DNA of 64,000 nucleotides from Muscardinus avellanarius (GCA_963383645.1 OY726565.1:40451944-40515943), one strand, 5' to 3'. Counted from the first letter of the stretch, positions 1 to 10,859 are shown. Translations and numbers: made by a program. The notes: generated by a model from the letters alone, not told the origin.

Positions 1-1305
1 ACTGGTTAACCATATGCAGAAAATTGGAAATTAATCCCACTTTCTCACCCTGCACAGGAGTCAATTCAAGATGGATCAAAGACTTGGAAATTAAACCAGA
101 GACCTTGAAGCTCCTTGAAGAAGGCATAGGTCCAACACTGCAACACATAGACACAGATAAAAACTTTCTCAACAAGATCCCAAAGGCACAACAAATTAAA
201 AGGAGAATCAATACGTGCGATTGCATGAAACTGAAGAGCTTCTGTTTCTCTGAAGAGCAAAGAAAACTGTCAAGAACCTCAATCGAGAGCCAACAGAATG
301 GGAGAAGATTTTTGCCACCTACCCCTCTGATAGAGGACTGATATCTAGAATATACAGAGAACTCAAGAAACTCAACACTAAAAAAAAATAATCCAATAAA
401 AAAATGAACAAGCGAACTAGACACTTCATGAAAGAAGAAATTCAAGTGGCCAATAAATGCATGAAAAAATGCTCGGCATCATTGGCAATCAGAGAGATGC
501 AAATCAAAACTACCCTGAGATTTCACCTAACTCCAACTAGAATGGCAATCATTCAAAACACAAGCAACAATAAATACTAGCGAGGATGTGGAGAAGTGGG
601 AACTCTAAGACATTGTTGGTGGGATTGCAAATTAGTGCAACCACTTTGGAAAATAGTATGAAGAATCCTCAGAAGAATGGGAACAAATCTACCATTTGAT
701 CCAGCAATACCACTTCTGTGTGTCTACCCAAAAGAAAGGAAACCAAACTACCAAACTAATGCATGTGTTTGTATATTCATAACTGCACAATTCACCATTG
801 CCAAACTATGGAACCAGTCAAGATGTCCATCAACAGATAAATGGGTTACAAAACTGTGGGATATGTACACAATGGAATTTTACTCAGCCATTAAAAAACC
901 TCAATTACATCATTTTCAGGGAGATAGATGGAACTGGAGGACATTATGCTAAGTAAGATTAGTCAGTCACATAAAAGAAGAAATAGGATGCTTTCCCTAA
1001 TATATGAAAGTTAAGGAGAAATGGGTCATAGTAGGAACTCTAGATGAAAAAGGAAATCCTATAGAGGAGCAAACAAGACAACCTAATTGAGGGGATGGGA
1101 GGAGGGAAGAGGAAAATTCTCTAAAACACACAATGCACTTAAACATATCAAAGTCAACCACTAAGCCAAGTATGGGAAGGAGGAATGGGGAGGGAATGGG
1201 GTGGGAATTGGGTAGGTGCTAAATGGGCGATGTGTACATGTATGTACACACAAGTTTTTTGCCCCAATATGATGCATGAATATAATGCACCAATAAAAAA
1301 TTAAA
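1..1305 (+). mobile_element. L1 LINE, 3' end (ORF2 C-terminus and 3'UTR)
   Basis: A 5'-truncated (or window-truncated) LINE-1. Translation of 24-341 and 677-952 gives the C-terminal part of L1 ORF2p, including the stretch before the end of the ORF ('MEFYSAIKK', typical of mammalian ORF2 ends). The frame is interrupted between these blocks by stops and shifts, so it is dead. From about 960 comes the 3'UTR with a G-rich tract (about 1165-1215) and an AATAAA followed by an A-rich tail at about 1290-1305. This 3'UTR is the reference for recognising the tails of the HAL1-like element and the composite retroposons further along. Confidence 0.93.
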
Positions 1306-1310
1306 AAAAT

Positions 1311-1535
1311 AGCCAGGCGTGATAGCGCACGCTTGTAATCCCCGCGCTTGGGAGGCTGAGACAGGAGGATCGCACAGGTTCGAAGCCAGCCTCAGCTACT
1401 TAGTGAGACCCTGTTTCCAAATAAAATATAAAATAGGTCTGGGAGTATAGCCCGGAGGTAGAAAGCCTCTGGGTTCCACCCCCAGTACCACCAAAAATAA
1501 AAATAAATAAAATAAAAATTAAAAAAAAGAAGAGT
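1311..1535 (+). mobile_element. B1-ID dimeric SINE, B-type
   Basis: Complete dimer: 7SL/B1-like half, linker ending 'aaaatataaaata', ID-like half ending in 'cccagtaccacc', then an A-rich tail. It sits directly on the poly(A) of the preceding L1, a common landing site. Confidence 0.95.
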
Positions 1536-1538
1536 TGA

Positions 1539-1738
1539 TGCTGGGCATGGTGGTGCATGCTTGTAATCCCTGCACCTGGGAGGCGGAGACAGGAGGATTG
1601 CGCTGGTTCGAAGCCATCTATGCTGGCTTAAGAGACCCTGTTTCCAAATAAAAATATAAAAATCGGTCTGGGAGGGTAGCTCAGAGGTAGAAGGGCTTCC
1701 AGGAACCCTATACCACCAAAAAAAAAAAAAAAAAAAAG
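1539..1738 (+). mobile_element. B1-ID dimeric SINE, C-type
   Basis: Full-length copy of the subfamily whose right half carries 'ttccaggaaccc' in place of the usual 'cccctgggttcca'. It ends in a 19-A tail at 1718-1736. Confidence 0.93.
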
Positions 1739-1748
1739 GGAAGAGTTG

Positions 1749-2095
1749 GAAACGGGTGTGGTGGCACATGCTTGTAATCCCACCCTTCGGGAGGCTGAGA
1801 TGGAAGGATCATGGTTCTCAGACAGCCTTAGTTACTTAGCACAGCCCTTCGTGACTCAATAAGACCCTGTTTCAAAAATAAAAAGACTGAAGCTGGGCAT
1901 GGTGACTCATGCTTGTAATCTCAGCATTTGGGAGGCTGAGACCATAGGATCATGGTTCACAGATAGCCTTAACTACGTAGTGAGGCTCTCTGCAACTCAG
2001 TGAGACCCTGTTTCAAAATAAAGAATAAAAAGTAGGGCAGGGAGTATAGTTTAGAGGTAGAATGACCCTGAGTTCCATCCCCAATACCGCAAAAA

Positions 2096-2134
<39 letters not shown>

Positions 2135-2215
2135 ATAGAAAAATAAGGCTGGGGTGTAGCACAGAGGTAAAATGCCCCTATGTTCCATCACCAGTACTGC
2201 AAAAATTAAAAAAAA
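1749..2215 (+). mobile_element. Older SINE split by a nested A-type SINE
   Basis: The left half of an old copy lies at 1749-1887 and its ID half at 2146-2215. The A-type copy at 1888-2145, with an (AAAT)n tail at 2095-2137, was inserted into the linker. The nesting order gives relative ages. Confidence 0.88.
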
Positions 2216-2269
2216 TGAGTTGGATTGCCAGATTAATAGCATATGTACATTTCTTGGTTGAAAGGGGGT

Positions 2270-2480
2270 AGTGGGGCATGATGGCACACGCTTGTAATCC
2301 CAGCATATAGGAAGCTGAGACAGAAGGATCGAGGTTCACAGACAGCCTCAGCTTCTTAGTGAGGCCCTTTGCAACTCAGTGAGACTCTGTTTCAAACAAA
2401 GAACAAAAAATCGGGCTGGGCACGTAGCTCAGTGGTAGAATGCCCCTGTGTTCCATCTCCAGTACAGCAAAAAGAAAAAG
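2270..2480 (+). mobile_element. B1-ID dimeric SINE, A-type
   Basis: Left half from 'ggggcatgatggcacacgc', right half ending 'ccagtacagc', short A-rich tail. Confidence 0.92.
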
Positions 2481-2865
2481 AAGGGCTAAATAAGAGGAGT
2501 TATGAATGAGTATGGCTTTGGCAATAAGATAAATGGAAGTTTTTTTCTGATCCTGAGACTGATGAAGAAAGAACTGGAATGGAAAAAGGAATGTATTATA
2601 TGAATCATGATAGTGATGTTGGGGGATAGATTGAAAGGTATATAGATCTAATTATCTGGAAAGAGATGTGCACCAAAATTACCAATTTGTAAGCTTAAAT
2701 TTCTATGATGAAACAAAAGAAAATTTTTAGAAAGAGTAGATAAAATTTAATTGGACAAGAACCCGGTAGAGAACTTTAAGTGACACCAATATATATTATG
2801 AATGATATATCCTCACAAGAGTTTAAGACAGAGCCAACAATGCAAAGAAAATGTGGGAGAGACCT
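2481..2865. other. Unassigned AT-rich stretch
   Basis: About 385 bp without a recognisable gene or repeat. It lies on the 3' side of the minus-strand provirus integrase, so it could hold decayed env, LTR or flanking DNA, but I see no motif that decides this. Confidence 0.4.
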
Positions 2866-3189
2866 GACACATTGGTGCAAGTCAGTAATTTCAATACTTG
2901 GGAGTCTGAGACTGGAGAATTGGAGGTTCCTGGCAGCCTCAGAAATTTAGTGAAACCTTCGACAACTTGGTGAGGCCCTGTATCAAAATATAAATGGCAG
3001 CCGGATGTGGTGGCACATGTTTGTAATCCCAGTACTTTGGAATGCTGAGACAGGAGGACTGCAGGTTCAAAGCCAACCTCAGTAGCTTAGTGAGGCTCTC
3101 AGCAATTTAGTGAGACCCTGTTTCCAAATAATTGTAAAATAGGTCTGAATATATAGCATGGAGGTAGAAGGCCCCTGGGTTCTATCCCT

Positions 3190-3234
<45 letters not shown>

Positions 3235-3325
3235 GGCTGGATGTGTAACTTGGAGATAGAATGCTCCTGGGTTCAATCCAAAAAAGAAAGATAGAAAGAA
3301 AGAAAGTAAGAAAGAGAGAAAGAAC
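2866..3325 (+). mobile_element. Diverged SINE with a younger B-type SINE nested in it
   Basis: The old left half is at 2866-2997 and its ID half at 3233-3325, ending in an (AAAG)n-like tail. The nested copy at 2999-3232 ends in a (CA)n run (3193-3232) that begins exactly at the SINE 3' end. Confidence 0.85.
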
Positions 3326-3762
3326 TGGGTGTGGCTGCGCATGCATGTAATCCCCACACTTGGGAGGCTGAGACAGGAGGATTGCACAGGTTTGAAGCCA
3401 GCCTCAGCTACTTAGTGAGGCTCTCAGCAACTTAGTGAGACCCTGTTTCCAAATAAAATATAAAATAGGTCTGGGAGTCTAGCCTGTAGATAGAAAGCCC
3501 CTGGGTTTCACCCCCAGTACTATAAAAAAAAAGAAAAGAAAGAAGTTGGGTGTGATGATACACATTTATAATTCCAGTACTTGGGAGGCTGAGACAGAAA
3601 GATCTCAGGTTCATGGCCAGCCTCTTAGGCTAGTGACTTAGCAAGGCCCTCTGGAACTTAGTGAGACCCTGTTTCAAAATAAAATAGGGCTGAGGATGTA
3701 GCTCAGAGGTAGAATGACCCTGGGTTCAATCCCCAGTACACAAGAAAGAAAAGAAAAGAAAA
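3324..3762 (+). mobile_element. Two tandem B1-ID SINEs
   Basis: Copy 1 (about 3324-3543, B-type) ends in an A/G-rich tail. Copy 2 (about 3544-3762) is complete and its AAAAG tail runs directly into the purine tract that follows. Confidence 0.9.
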
Positions 3763-3763
3763 T

Positions 3764-3798
<35 letters not shown>

Positions 3799-3803
3799 AG
3801 GGA

Positions 3804-3860
<57 letters not shown>

Positions 3861-3930
3861 AGGAAGAGGAGGAGGAGAGGAAAGGGGAATGGGGGAGGAG
3901 GAGGGAAGAAAAGAAAGGAAAAATATAGAT
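3764..3930 (+). repeat. (GA)n/(GGAGA)n polypurine tract
   Basis: About 165 bp of almost pure purine on the plus strand: GA dinucleotides, then GGGAGA units, then GGAGGA-type sequence. It probably grew from the A/G-rich tail of the SINE just before it. The open frames across it are low-complexity artefacts. Confidence 0.95.
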
Positions 3931-3934
3931 GAGC

Positions 3935-4329
3935 ATGATGATACACATACCAAAGGAAAAGATAATTTGAAAAAGGAAGTGTTCAGCATAGTCAAATGCT
4001 TCCTAGGGGTCAAACAAGAAGGAAACTCAAGCATCCATTGGATTTGGGGACAAAGAGGTCATTTGTTGTTCTTGGTAAGGACAAACTCAGTGGAGTGGTA
4101 GAGATAAACAGCACAAAAATAAAATCTCATCCTGATTTAGTCCTTTTGGTTCTGCTGAATAATGCTCTTAAATCTCTAAAGGCTCATAGGAATAGTGATT
4201 GCAGGTCTTATCAGTATACAGAGTTATTTCTGACTTCAACAGAGCCTTGATTCTTCAAAGTCTCAAGAAGGACAGGTTTAATTCTAGACATTTGAATTCA
4301 GGAATTGTGTCCCTATAGGGTATAAAAGC
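3935..4329. other. Old interspersed repeat or proviral 3' remnant
   Basis: The part at about 3990-4110 ('ccattggatttgggg ... gtggagtggtagagat') matches, at a distance, the stretch at 41,035-41,130, so it is an ancient interspersed repeat whose family name I cannot give. The rest lies downstream of proviral integrase in the minus-strand direction, where env would be expected, but I recognise no env motif. Confidence 0.4.
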
Positions 4330-4470
4330 TGTGGGAGTGCTAAAAACTTGGAAAGGACCATTCCATTTTGGAAGAAGCTGATCTAAGAATGAGTCTTTTT
4401 TCCAGGTTTTTAGTAAGATATAATTATCAGATTGTATTTTTGGTATTTGGTCAAATTATCAAGAACTGGA

Positions 4471-4612
4471 AAAGCTGGTTGTGGTGGCACATGCTTGTAA
4501 TCCCAGCATTTGGGAGGCTGAGACTGGAGGATTGCAGTTAGCGAACAGCCTCAGCTACTTAGGCCCTCTGCAACTTAGTGAGAACCTGTCTCAAAATAAA
4601 GAATAAAAAATA
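4471..4612 (+). mobile_element. SINE left half (A-type)
   Basis: B1-like half and A-type linker ('caaaataaagaataaaaaatagg') without an ID half. The next base begins a G-rich GATGGC fragment. Confidence 0.85.
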
Positions 4613-4700
4613 GGGGGGGAGGGGCTAAGATGGCAGTGGCTGCAGTTGCAGTGGCCACCATGGCTGCAGCGATGATAGCTGGCAGTGGCCAAATAGGACA
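4613..4700 (+). mobile_element. GATGGC-type head fragment (L1 or composite 5' end)
   Basis: 'gaggggctaagatggcag' followed by GC-rich GCAGTGG runs resembles the heads of the composite retroposon modules at 10,865 and 11,058 and the L1/HAL1 5' end at 16,384. It is too short to assign to one of them. Confidence 0.45.
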
Positions 4701-4705
4701 TGTAG

Positions 4706-4844
4706 TCCTCTGAGAAACCCTGGGTCTCACTAAGTTGCCGAGAGCCTCACTAAGTGGCTGAGGCTGACTTTGAACCTGTGCGATCCTCTTGTCTCGCCTC
4801 CTAAGCACTGAGATTACAAGCGTGTGCCACCATGCCCAGCTCAT
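4706..4844 (-). mobile_element. SINE left half, inverted
   Basis: Reverse complement of a B1-like half ('gggtctcactaagttg' through 'gtgccaccatgcccagct'). Confidence 0.88.
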
Positions 4845-5278
4845 TGCCTTTTATATTTTTATTGGAAGTTAATACTTGAGCAATTTTTCAATACCAATAC
4901 AGCATGAGTCATGGAACCCTTTAATAATTTGCCATTGATCTGCCTGGGGTAATAAGACTTTATGATCTCTTTCCCTACTCCACCTGCCAGTTTTTGTTAG
5001 TTTATATCCACATTGACTTGCCCATTCCCTTTCAGTTTTAGTATAGGATCTGTTTGTATTTAAGTTTGGGGCAAGAGGAATTAGAGCCATTTCAAAAATT
5101 ACTTGAATTGTTTCTCATCTAGCATTTTTATCTGCTTGTGCATTTTCCCTATGCTAAAAAGGAACTGTCCTTTTGGTGTCCTCTGCAGTGCATTACTGCT
5201 ACCTGGGCAGGTAACCACACTGCCTCTAAAAGGGAGAAAAATTCAGCATTATGCTCGATTGTGAAATTTTTCTCTGTT

Positions 5279-5519
5279 AAGAATCCCCTTTTGGCTGGGT
5301 GTGGTGGCTCACACTTGTAATCCTGGTACTTAGGAGGCTGAGACAGGAGGATCGCACAGGTTTGAAGCCAGCCTCAGCTATTTAGTGAGGCTCTCAGTAA
5401 CTTAGTGAGACCCTGTTTCCAAATAAAGTATAAAATAGGTCTGGGAGTGTAGCCCAAAAGTAGAAAGTCTCTGGGTTCCATCTCCAGCACCACACACACA
5501 AAAAAAAGAATCCCCTTTT
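5279..5519 (+). mobile_element. SINE (B-type) with target-site duplication
   Basis: The SINE at 5292-5506 is flanked by 'aagaatcccctttt' (5279-5292, and again from 5507). The duplicated bases are proviral RNase H sequence, so this SINE entered the provirus. Confidence 0.9.
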
Positions 5520-5867
5520 TGGCTGGCATGGTGGTACATGCTTGTAATCCAAGTACTTGGGAGACTGAGACAGGAGGATCATGCAGGTTCAAAGCCAACC
5601 TTAGCTACTTAGTGAGACTCTCAGCAATTTAGTGAGACCCTGTTTCCAAATAAAATAGAAAATTGAACTGGACGTGGTGACACACGCTTGTAATTCCAGC
5701 ATTTGCGAGGCTGAGACCGGAGAATTGCGGTTCATGGACAGCCTCAGCTACTTAGTGAGGCTCTCTGCAACACAGTGAGACCCGATTTCAAAATAAAGGG
5801 TAAAAAATAGGGCAGGGGTTGTAGCTTTGAGGTCAAATGCCCCTGGGTTCCATACCCAGACCCACAA

Positions 5868-5902
<35 letters not shown>

Positions 5903-6130
5903 AATAAAACAGAAAATAGGCCTGGGAGTGTAGCCCAAAGGTAGAAAGCTTCTGCATTTGGGAGGCTGAAACAGGAAGATCGCAGTTCGCAGACAGCTTC
6001 AGTTACATAGTGAGGCTCTTTGCAACTCAGTGAAACCCTGTTTCCAAATAAAGACTAAAAAATAGGGCTGAGGTGTAGCTTGGAGATAGAATGCCCCTGG
6101 TTCCATCCCCTGGTACTGAAAAAAAAATCC
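5520..6130 (+). mobile_element. Nest of three SINEs
   Basis: An outer B-type copy has its left half at 5521-5665 and ID half at about 5907-5947. It holds an A-type copy (5668-5906) with an (AAAT)n tail at 5866-5903. A third, partial copy (5953-6125) follows and starts inside the left half ('gcatttgggaggctg'). Confidence 0.85.
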
Positions 6131-6528
6131 CCTTTCTTTCCATATATAACATGACCATGAAGAACTAAGAAGGCATACTTAGAACCTATAGAACCTATAA
6201 TACGTACATATGTATATATGTTAACTCATTTATTTTTTTCTAGTTGCAAAGCTTGAATGAGAGCAATTATTTCAGACTTTTGTACTGAGGTGTTTGGAGA
6301 AAGCAGCTTTGTCTCTATTACCTCCTGGAGGCTAGCTAATGCATTGCCTGCTTTTTGAGTTCCCTCACTCATGTACCTGCTCCCATCAGTAAACTTTTTA
6401 CATCAGGATTAGTTAGAGGCTGATCTTTAAGATCAGTCCTGCTAGCATATACTTGTTCAATAGTCTCCATATATGAGTGGTCCAAATGATCTTCTCCTGG
6501 GATGAGAAGTAAAGTTGCTGGATTTAAG

Positions 6529-6751
6529 ATTTGGTGGACCTTGAGAAGCCGGGCATGGTGGCCCATGCTTGTAATCCCAGCATTCAGGAGCCTGAGACCA
6601 GAGGATTATGATTTGCAGACAGCCTCAGCTACTTAGTGAGGCCCTCTGCAACTTAGTGAGACCCCGTTTCAAAATAAAAGAATAAAAAATAGGGCAGGGT
6701 GTGTAGCTCGGAGGTCAAATGCCCCTGGGTTCCATCCCCAGACCTGCAAAA

Positions 6752-6794
<43 letters not shown>

Positions 6795-6816
6795 ATAGAT
6801 GGATGGATGGATGAAA

Positions 6817-6871
<55 letters not shown>

Positions 6872-6888
6872 TTGGTGGACCTTGAGAA
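6529..6888 (+). mobile_element. SINE (A-type) with long compound tail and TSD
   Basis: The dimer at 6549-6745 continues into a tail of (AAAT)n, (GATG)n and (AAAG)n ending at 6868. 'agatttggtggaccttgaga' flanks it on both sides (about 6529-6548 and 6869-6888), a 20-bp duplication inside proviral pol. Confidence 0.95.
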
Positions 6889-7090
6889 TAATCTCTGGAA
6901 ACTCTAACAAGGCTTGATATTTAGTTAATCACCCTTCACTTAGATATTGTCAAGAACACTCTGAATCGGGTGGAGTGTTTTGACCTTTAGTGAGTGTCCT
7001 GAAGGTAACTTTTTTAGCTCTTCCACCAGGAGCTCTGTGGCAGCTAGGCATGCAGGCCATCTGGATACTGGATCCAACTGTTTAGAAAAA

Positions 7091-7332
7091 TAAGCGAGCC
7101 AGGCGTGGTGGCGCACGCTTGTAATCCCAGTACTTGGGAGGCTGAGACAGGAGGATCACACAGGATCGAAGGCAGCCTCAGCTACTTAGTGAGGCTCTTA
7201 GCAGCTTAGTGAGACTGAGACCCTGTTTCCAAATAAAATAGAAAATAAGTCTGGATATGTAGCCCACCCAGTACCACCCCCCCCCAAAAAAAAAGAAAAA
7301 GAAAAGAAAAAAGAAAAGAAAAGAAAAGAAAG
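7091..7332 (+). mobile_element. SINE (B-type), ID half shortened
   Basis: Left half from 'gagccaggcgtggtggcgc'. The ID half is internally deleted ('atgtagcccacccagtaccacc'). The tail is C9 followed by an A/G-rich run (7279-7332). Confidence 0.9.
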
Positions 7333-8001
7333 ATAAACCACAGGCCTTGGGGATATCTCTTAGTTTCTGAATGAGGACTCCCAGTACCACACCTTGCTTT
7401 TCTGCTACATAGAGGGTAAATGGCTTACTTAACTAAGGGATTCCCATGGCTGGGGCAGACAACAGTAAGTCGTTGAGTTTTGGAAAGGCCTCTGGATGTT
7501 TTTCCAGCCACTGTGGAGGCTTATAATCAGGCCTTTGATTGATTTCATAGAGTGGTTTAACTATAATACTAAAATTGGGAATTCAGATTCTGCACAATCC
7601 AGCCATTCCCAGAAAGTCTTTAAGCTATCTTTTGGTCTGGGTGGTCTTATTTTTAAAAGAGTTTCTTTTCTCTCAAGGATGAAAGTTTACTCCTCTGAAA
7701 TTAAGATATGGCTCAAAGATTTAACTCTTTTCTGTGAAATCTGAGCCTTTTGTGGAAATACTCAGTATTCTGCAGTTCCTAGATGAGTAAGAACTTTGAC
7801 AGCATTGTCATCGAAGTCCTGTTTAGTAGGATTGTATATGAGGAGATCCTTTGCATACTGAAGCAGAGCTCCCTTTTTAAGAGTTGAAGGTCATAGTTTC
7901 TTTCTTAAAGCATTCCCAAACATGTCTGTGAGATAGAATAGAAGAAATAAAAATTTCAGACAGAAAGGAGACACATTGGGAAGGAAAGGAAAATAATGGT
8001 T

Positions 8002-8270
8002 TTAAAATCTGAAATCTTAAGCTGGGTGTGGTGGCGCACGCTTGTAATCCCCACGCTTGGGAGGCTGAGACAGGAGGATCGCGCAGGTTCGAAGCCAGCC
8101 TCAGCTACTTAGTAAGGCTCTCAGCAACTTAGTGAGACCCTGTTTCCAAATAAAATATAAAATGGGTCTGGGAGTATACCCTGGAAGTAGAAAGCCTCTG
8201 GGTTCCACCACCAGTACCACCAAAATAAATAAATGAATAAAATAAAATAAAATAAAATCTGAAATCTTCA
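8002..8270 (+). mobile_element. SINE (B-type) with TSD
   Basis: The dimer at 8021-8235 plus an AATAA/AAAAT tail is flanked by 'aaaatctgaaatctt' on both sides (about 8004-8018 and 8256-8270). Confidence 0.93.
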
Positions 8271-8312
8271 GTTTCACTTAACAGAGTTTTGTTATTCTTT
8301 AAAAAGCTAGGG

Positions 8313-8506
8313 CAAGAGCTGGGCATGGTGGCATACTTGTAATCCCAGTACTTGGGAGGCTGAGACAGGAGGATAGCAGGTTTGTAGCCAACCTTAGCTA
8401 GTGAGGCCTGCTGCAACTTAGTGATTCCCTAGTTCAAAATAAATAATTAAAATACTAGGGCTGGGGTTATAGCTTGGAGGTAGAATTCCCTGGGTTCAAT
8501 CTCCAG

Positions 8507-8553
<47 letters not shown>
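8313..8553 (+). mobile_element. SINE (A-like) ending in (CA)n
   Basis: Older dimer whose 3' 'ccagaaacacac' passes without a break into a (CA)n microsatellite at 8508-8553. Confidence 0.9.
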
Positions 8554-8555
<2 letters not shown>

Positions 8556-8928
8556 AGGCCCATACTTTTAAATCATAATGGGCTGGCTCATAAAATTCCT
8601 GAGGCAATTACACCTGAAAGAGTTCCTTTCAGCTGTTGTCAAAGTTCTGTTCAGTCCTAGGAAGATGCCCAGGAAAGTCACACCTTTTATTAAAAAGCCC
8701 TCCTTCCCAACAGCCCTAATTTTCTGTCTCCACTTCACTGCTCCTGAGGAGTCCTGCCCTAAAAGGAATTCTCACCTTTTGTGAACCAGAAAGTTTCAAA
8801 GAGAAGAAGCCATCATCCATCTCCCTTGTACTCCTTACCCAGCCCCTTTCTAGGTGCCCTACAAAGAGGAATTGTAGAAGATCCCAGGGCCGCTCTCGTG
8901 CTCTTTGAGGTGGCCTGCATTTTACCTG

Positions 8929-8931
<3 letters not shown>
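8554..8931. other. Unassigned sequence between SINEs
   Basis: About 380 bp, moderately GC-rich, lying between RT islands of the minus-strand provirus. Frames of 68 and 126 codons cross it, but the second owes much of its length to (TG)n and SINE sequence. I see no known domain. Confidence 0.35.
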
Positions 8932-8973
<42 letters not shown>

Positions 8974-9556
8974 TGCTGGAGATTGAACCCAGGGGCATTC
9001 TACCTCTGAGTTTTGCCCTCATCCCGATCTTTAATTGTTTTTTCTTTCTTTTTTTTTTTTTTTTTTTGGTGGTACTGGGGTTCCTGGAAACCCTTCTACC
9101 TCTGGGCTACACTCCCAGACACCTATTTTTTATATTTTTATTTGGAGACAGGGTCTCTTAAGCCAGCGAGGCTGGCTTTGAACTTGCACAATCCTCCTGT
9201 CTCTGCCTCCCAAGCGCAGGGATTACAAGAGTGTGCCACCACGCCCGGCTTTTGTTTTTTTTTTTTTTTGGTGTGGTACTGGGGGTGGAACCCAGGGGCT
9301 TTTCTACCTCCAGGCTATACTCCCAGACCTATTTTATATTTTATTTGGAAACAGGGTCTCACTAAGTTGCTGAGAGCCTGAGTGCGGGGATTACAAGCCA
9401 CCACGCCCGGCTATCTTTAACTCTTTATTTTGAAACAGGGTCTCACTAAATTGCAAAAAGCCTCACTAAGTAGCTGAGGCTGGCCACATACTTGGATCTT
9501 CCTGTCTCAGGCTCCCAAGTACTGGGATTATGAACATGTGCCACCTTGGCCGGCTC
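8932..9556 (-). mobile_element. Nest of three inverted SINEs with (TG)n
   Basis: The outer copy has (TG)n plus ID half at 8932-9045 and left half at 9413-9556. A C-type copy (9046-9248) and a B-type copy (9250-9412, with its left half internally deleted) lie within it. All read on the minus strand. Confidence 0.85.
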
Positions 9557-9777
9557 TGAATGTGTACCTTTGCTTTACTTAAATTTAAACCACTGCCATT
9601 ATCTTTGGCTGGCACGTGTTGAAATTCTTTTTGCCACAGAATCCAATAACCCACAAAAATTATCGTGCTGACCTATGACAGTTGGGAATGTCTCTGAAAC
9701 CCTAAGGCAGCACTATCCAGGTGTACTGGGCAACTTCCATGCGGTCAGAATCAGTTTGCTCAAAAGTAAACAGATAA

Positions 9778-9998
9778 AGCCGGGTGTGGTGGTGCACGCT
9801 TGTAATCCCAGCATTTGGGAGGCCAAGACACGAGGATAATAGTTTGTGGACAGCCTCAGCTACTTAGTGAGGGCCTTTGCAACGCAGTAAGACCCTGTTT
9901 CAAAATAAAGAATGAAGAAATGGGGCTGGGGGTGTAGCTCAGAGGTAGAATGCCCCAGGTTCCATCCCCAGTACCTCAAAAAACAAACAAACAAACAA
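9778..9998 (+). mobile_element. SINE (A-type) with (CAAA)n tail
   Basis: Complete dimer ending 'ccagtacctc' plus (CAAA)n. 'aagtaaaca' occurs on both sides (about 9764 and 10,003), a short target-site duplication within proviral RT. Confidence 0.9.
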
Positions 9999-10338
9999 AT
10001 AAAGTAAACACATACTGTGAATCTACTGTAATAAGATACAGCAAAAACCATTTTTAAGGTCAAGAATAGCAAACCAAGATGATCAAGAAAGAGGGGACAA
10101 GATAGAAGATGCATTCCTCTGGGAAGCCCTGGACAACAGATTTTGGTTTAATATCTGATTGAGATAACAGATGGAGATATTTCCAGTCATGATTTCCTAT
10201 CTAGAATATAGGAGAGAGAATGGATAATGGAGGAATTAGAGGAAAGATGACAGCAAGTTGCCCACCGTGCAAGAAAAGTGATTTTTGGAAGAACATCCCA
10301 GAAGAGATTAGAGAGTAGACCGCTTTAGCCATGCGTGC

Positions 10339-10574
10339 TCAGGAATTCTTTTTTTTTTTTTTTTTGCAGGTCTTGGGATGGAAGCCAGGGCATTCGATCT
10401 CCAAGCTATACCCCCTGCCCTATTTTTAATTCTTTATTTTGAAACCAGATCTCACTGAGTTGCAAATGGCCTCACTAAGTAACTGAGGCTGTCTGCGAAC
10501 CGCAATCCTCCGGTCTCAGCCTCCTGAATGCTGGTATTATAAGCGCGCACCACCACTCCTGGCTCGGGAATTCT
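10339..10574 (-). mobile_element. SINE (A-type) inserted in composite A
   Basis: Inverted dimer (10,350-10,563) flanked by 'ggaattctt' (10,341-10,349 and 10,566-10,574). It splits the 'gctcaggaattc' motif of the composite head. Confidence 0.9.
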
Positions 10575-10859
10575 TAACAATATACTCTGTAAGAAAAATG
10601 TTCCGGGCATATTGGAGGGAGCCCAGCAGTGCCGGGCAGGATGCCCAGCCATGCGTCCCAGGGGAACTCAGTGCACCTGGCTGCCATGCTCATCTACGCC
10701 ACGCTGGGGGCCGTGGTGCACTTCGAACAGCAGATCCTGCTTGATGCAGTGAGGCTGTGGGCCTCTGTTCTTGGAGGGTAGATAAAATCCATTGCTGCCG
10801 AGTGCTTGAGCTCACAACCTCTGCAAAAGATACATACTATTTTCTTTTATTAAAAAATA

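Larger units (their letters stand above)
4330..5090 (-). pseudogene. Endogenous gammaretrovirus-like integrase (broken)
   Basis: Minus-strand translation of 4869-5090 resembles the retroviral integrase N-terminal zinc-binding region, including 'GYKLTKTGRWS' and a following 'LLPQADQW...HDS' segment. About 4330-4450 resembles the integrase C-terminal domain ('KTWKKDSFLDQLLPKWNGP'). The catalytic core between them is missing, replaced by a SINE left half (4471-4612), a GATGGC-type fragment (4613-4700) and an inverted SINE half (4706-4844). It is a dead fossil of the minus-strand provirus. Upstream (higher coordinates) lies RNase H, in the expected pol order. Confidence 0.8.
5091..6548 (-). pseudogene. 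Endogenous retroviral RNase H (broken, in two blocks)
   Basis: Minus-strand translation of 6369-6545 resembles the tether/RNase H start of gammaretroviral pol, including 'LNPATLL' and 'DQPLTNPD' at the place where the first RNase H aspartate is expected. The second block (5282-5100) resembles the RNase H end with 'VAVMHCRGHQK'. Stops are present, and SINEs at 5292-6125 divide the blocks. Confidence 0.78.

Noticed and set aside
3674..3946. Ser/Leu-rich and Arg/Glu-rich frames over (GA)n, and Leu/Pro/Ser frames at 57,521-57,829
   Set aside because: Pure microsatellite translations.
2481..4329. Proviral env gene
   Set aside because: Expected here from gene order, but no env-like motif, membrane segment or open frame is visible outside SINEs.
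8781..9161. 126-codon frame with (CV)n
   Set aside because: Its second half is (TG)n and inverted SINE sequence.
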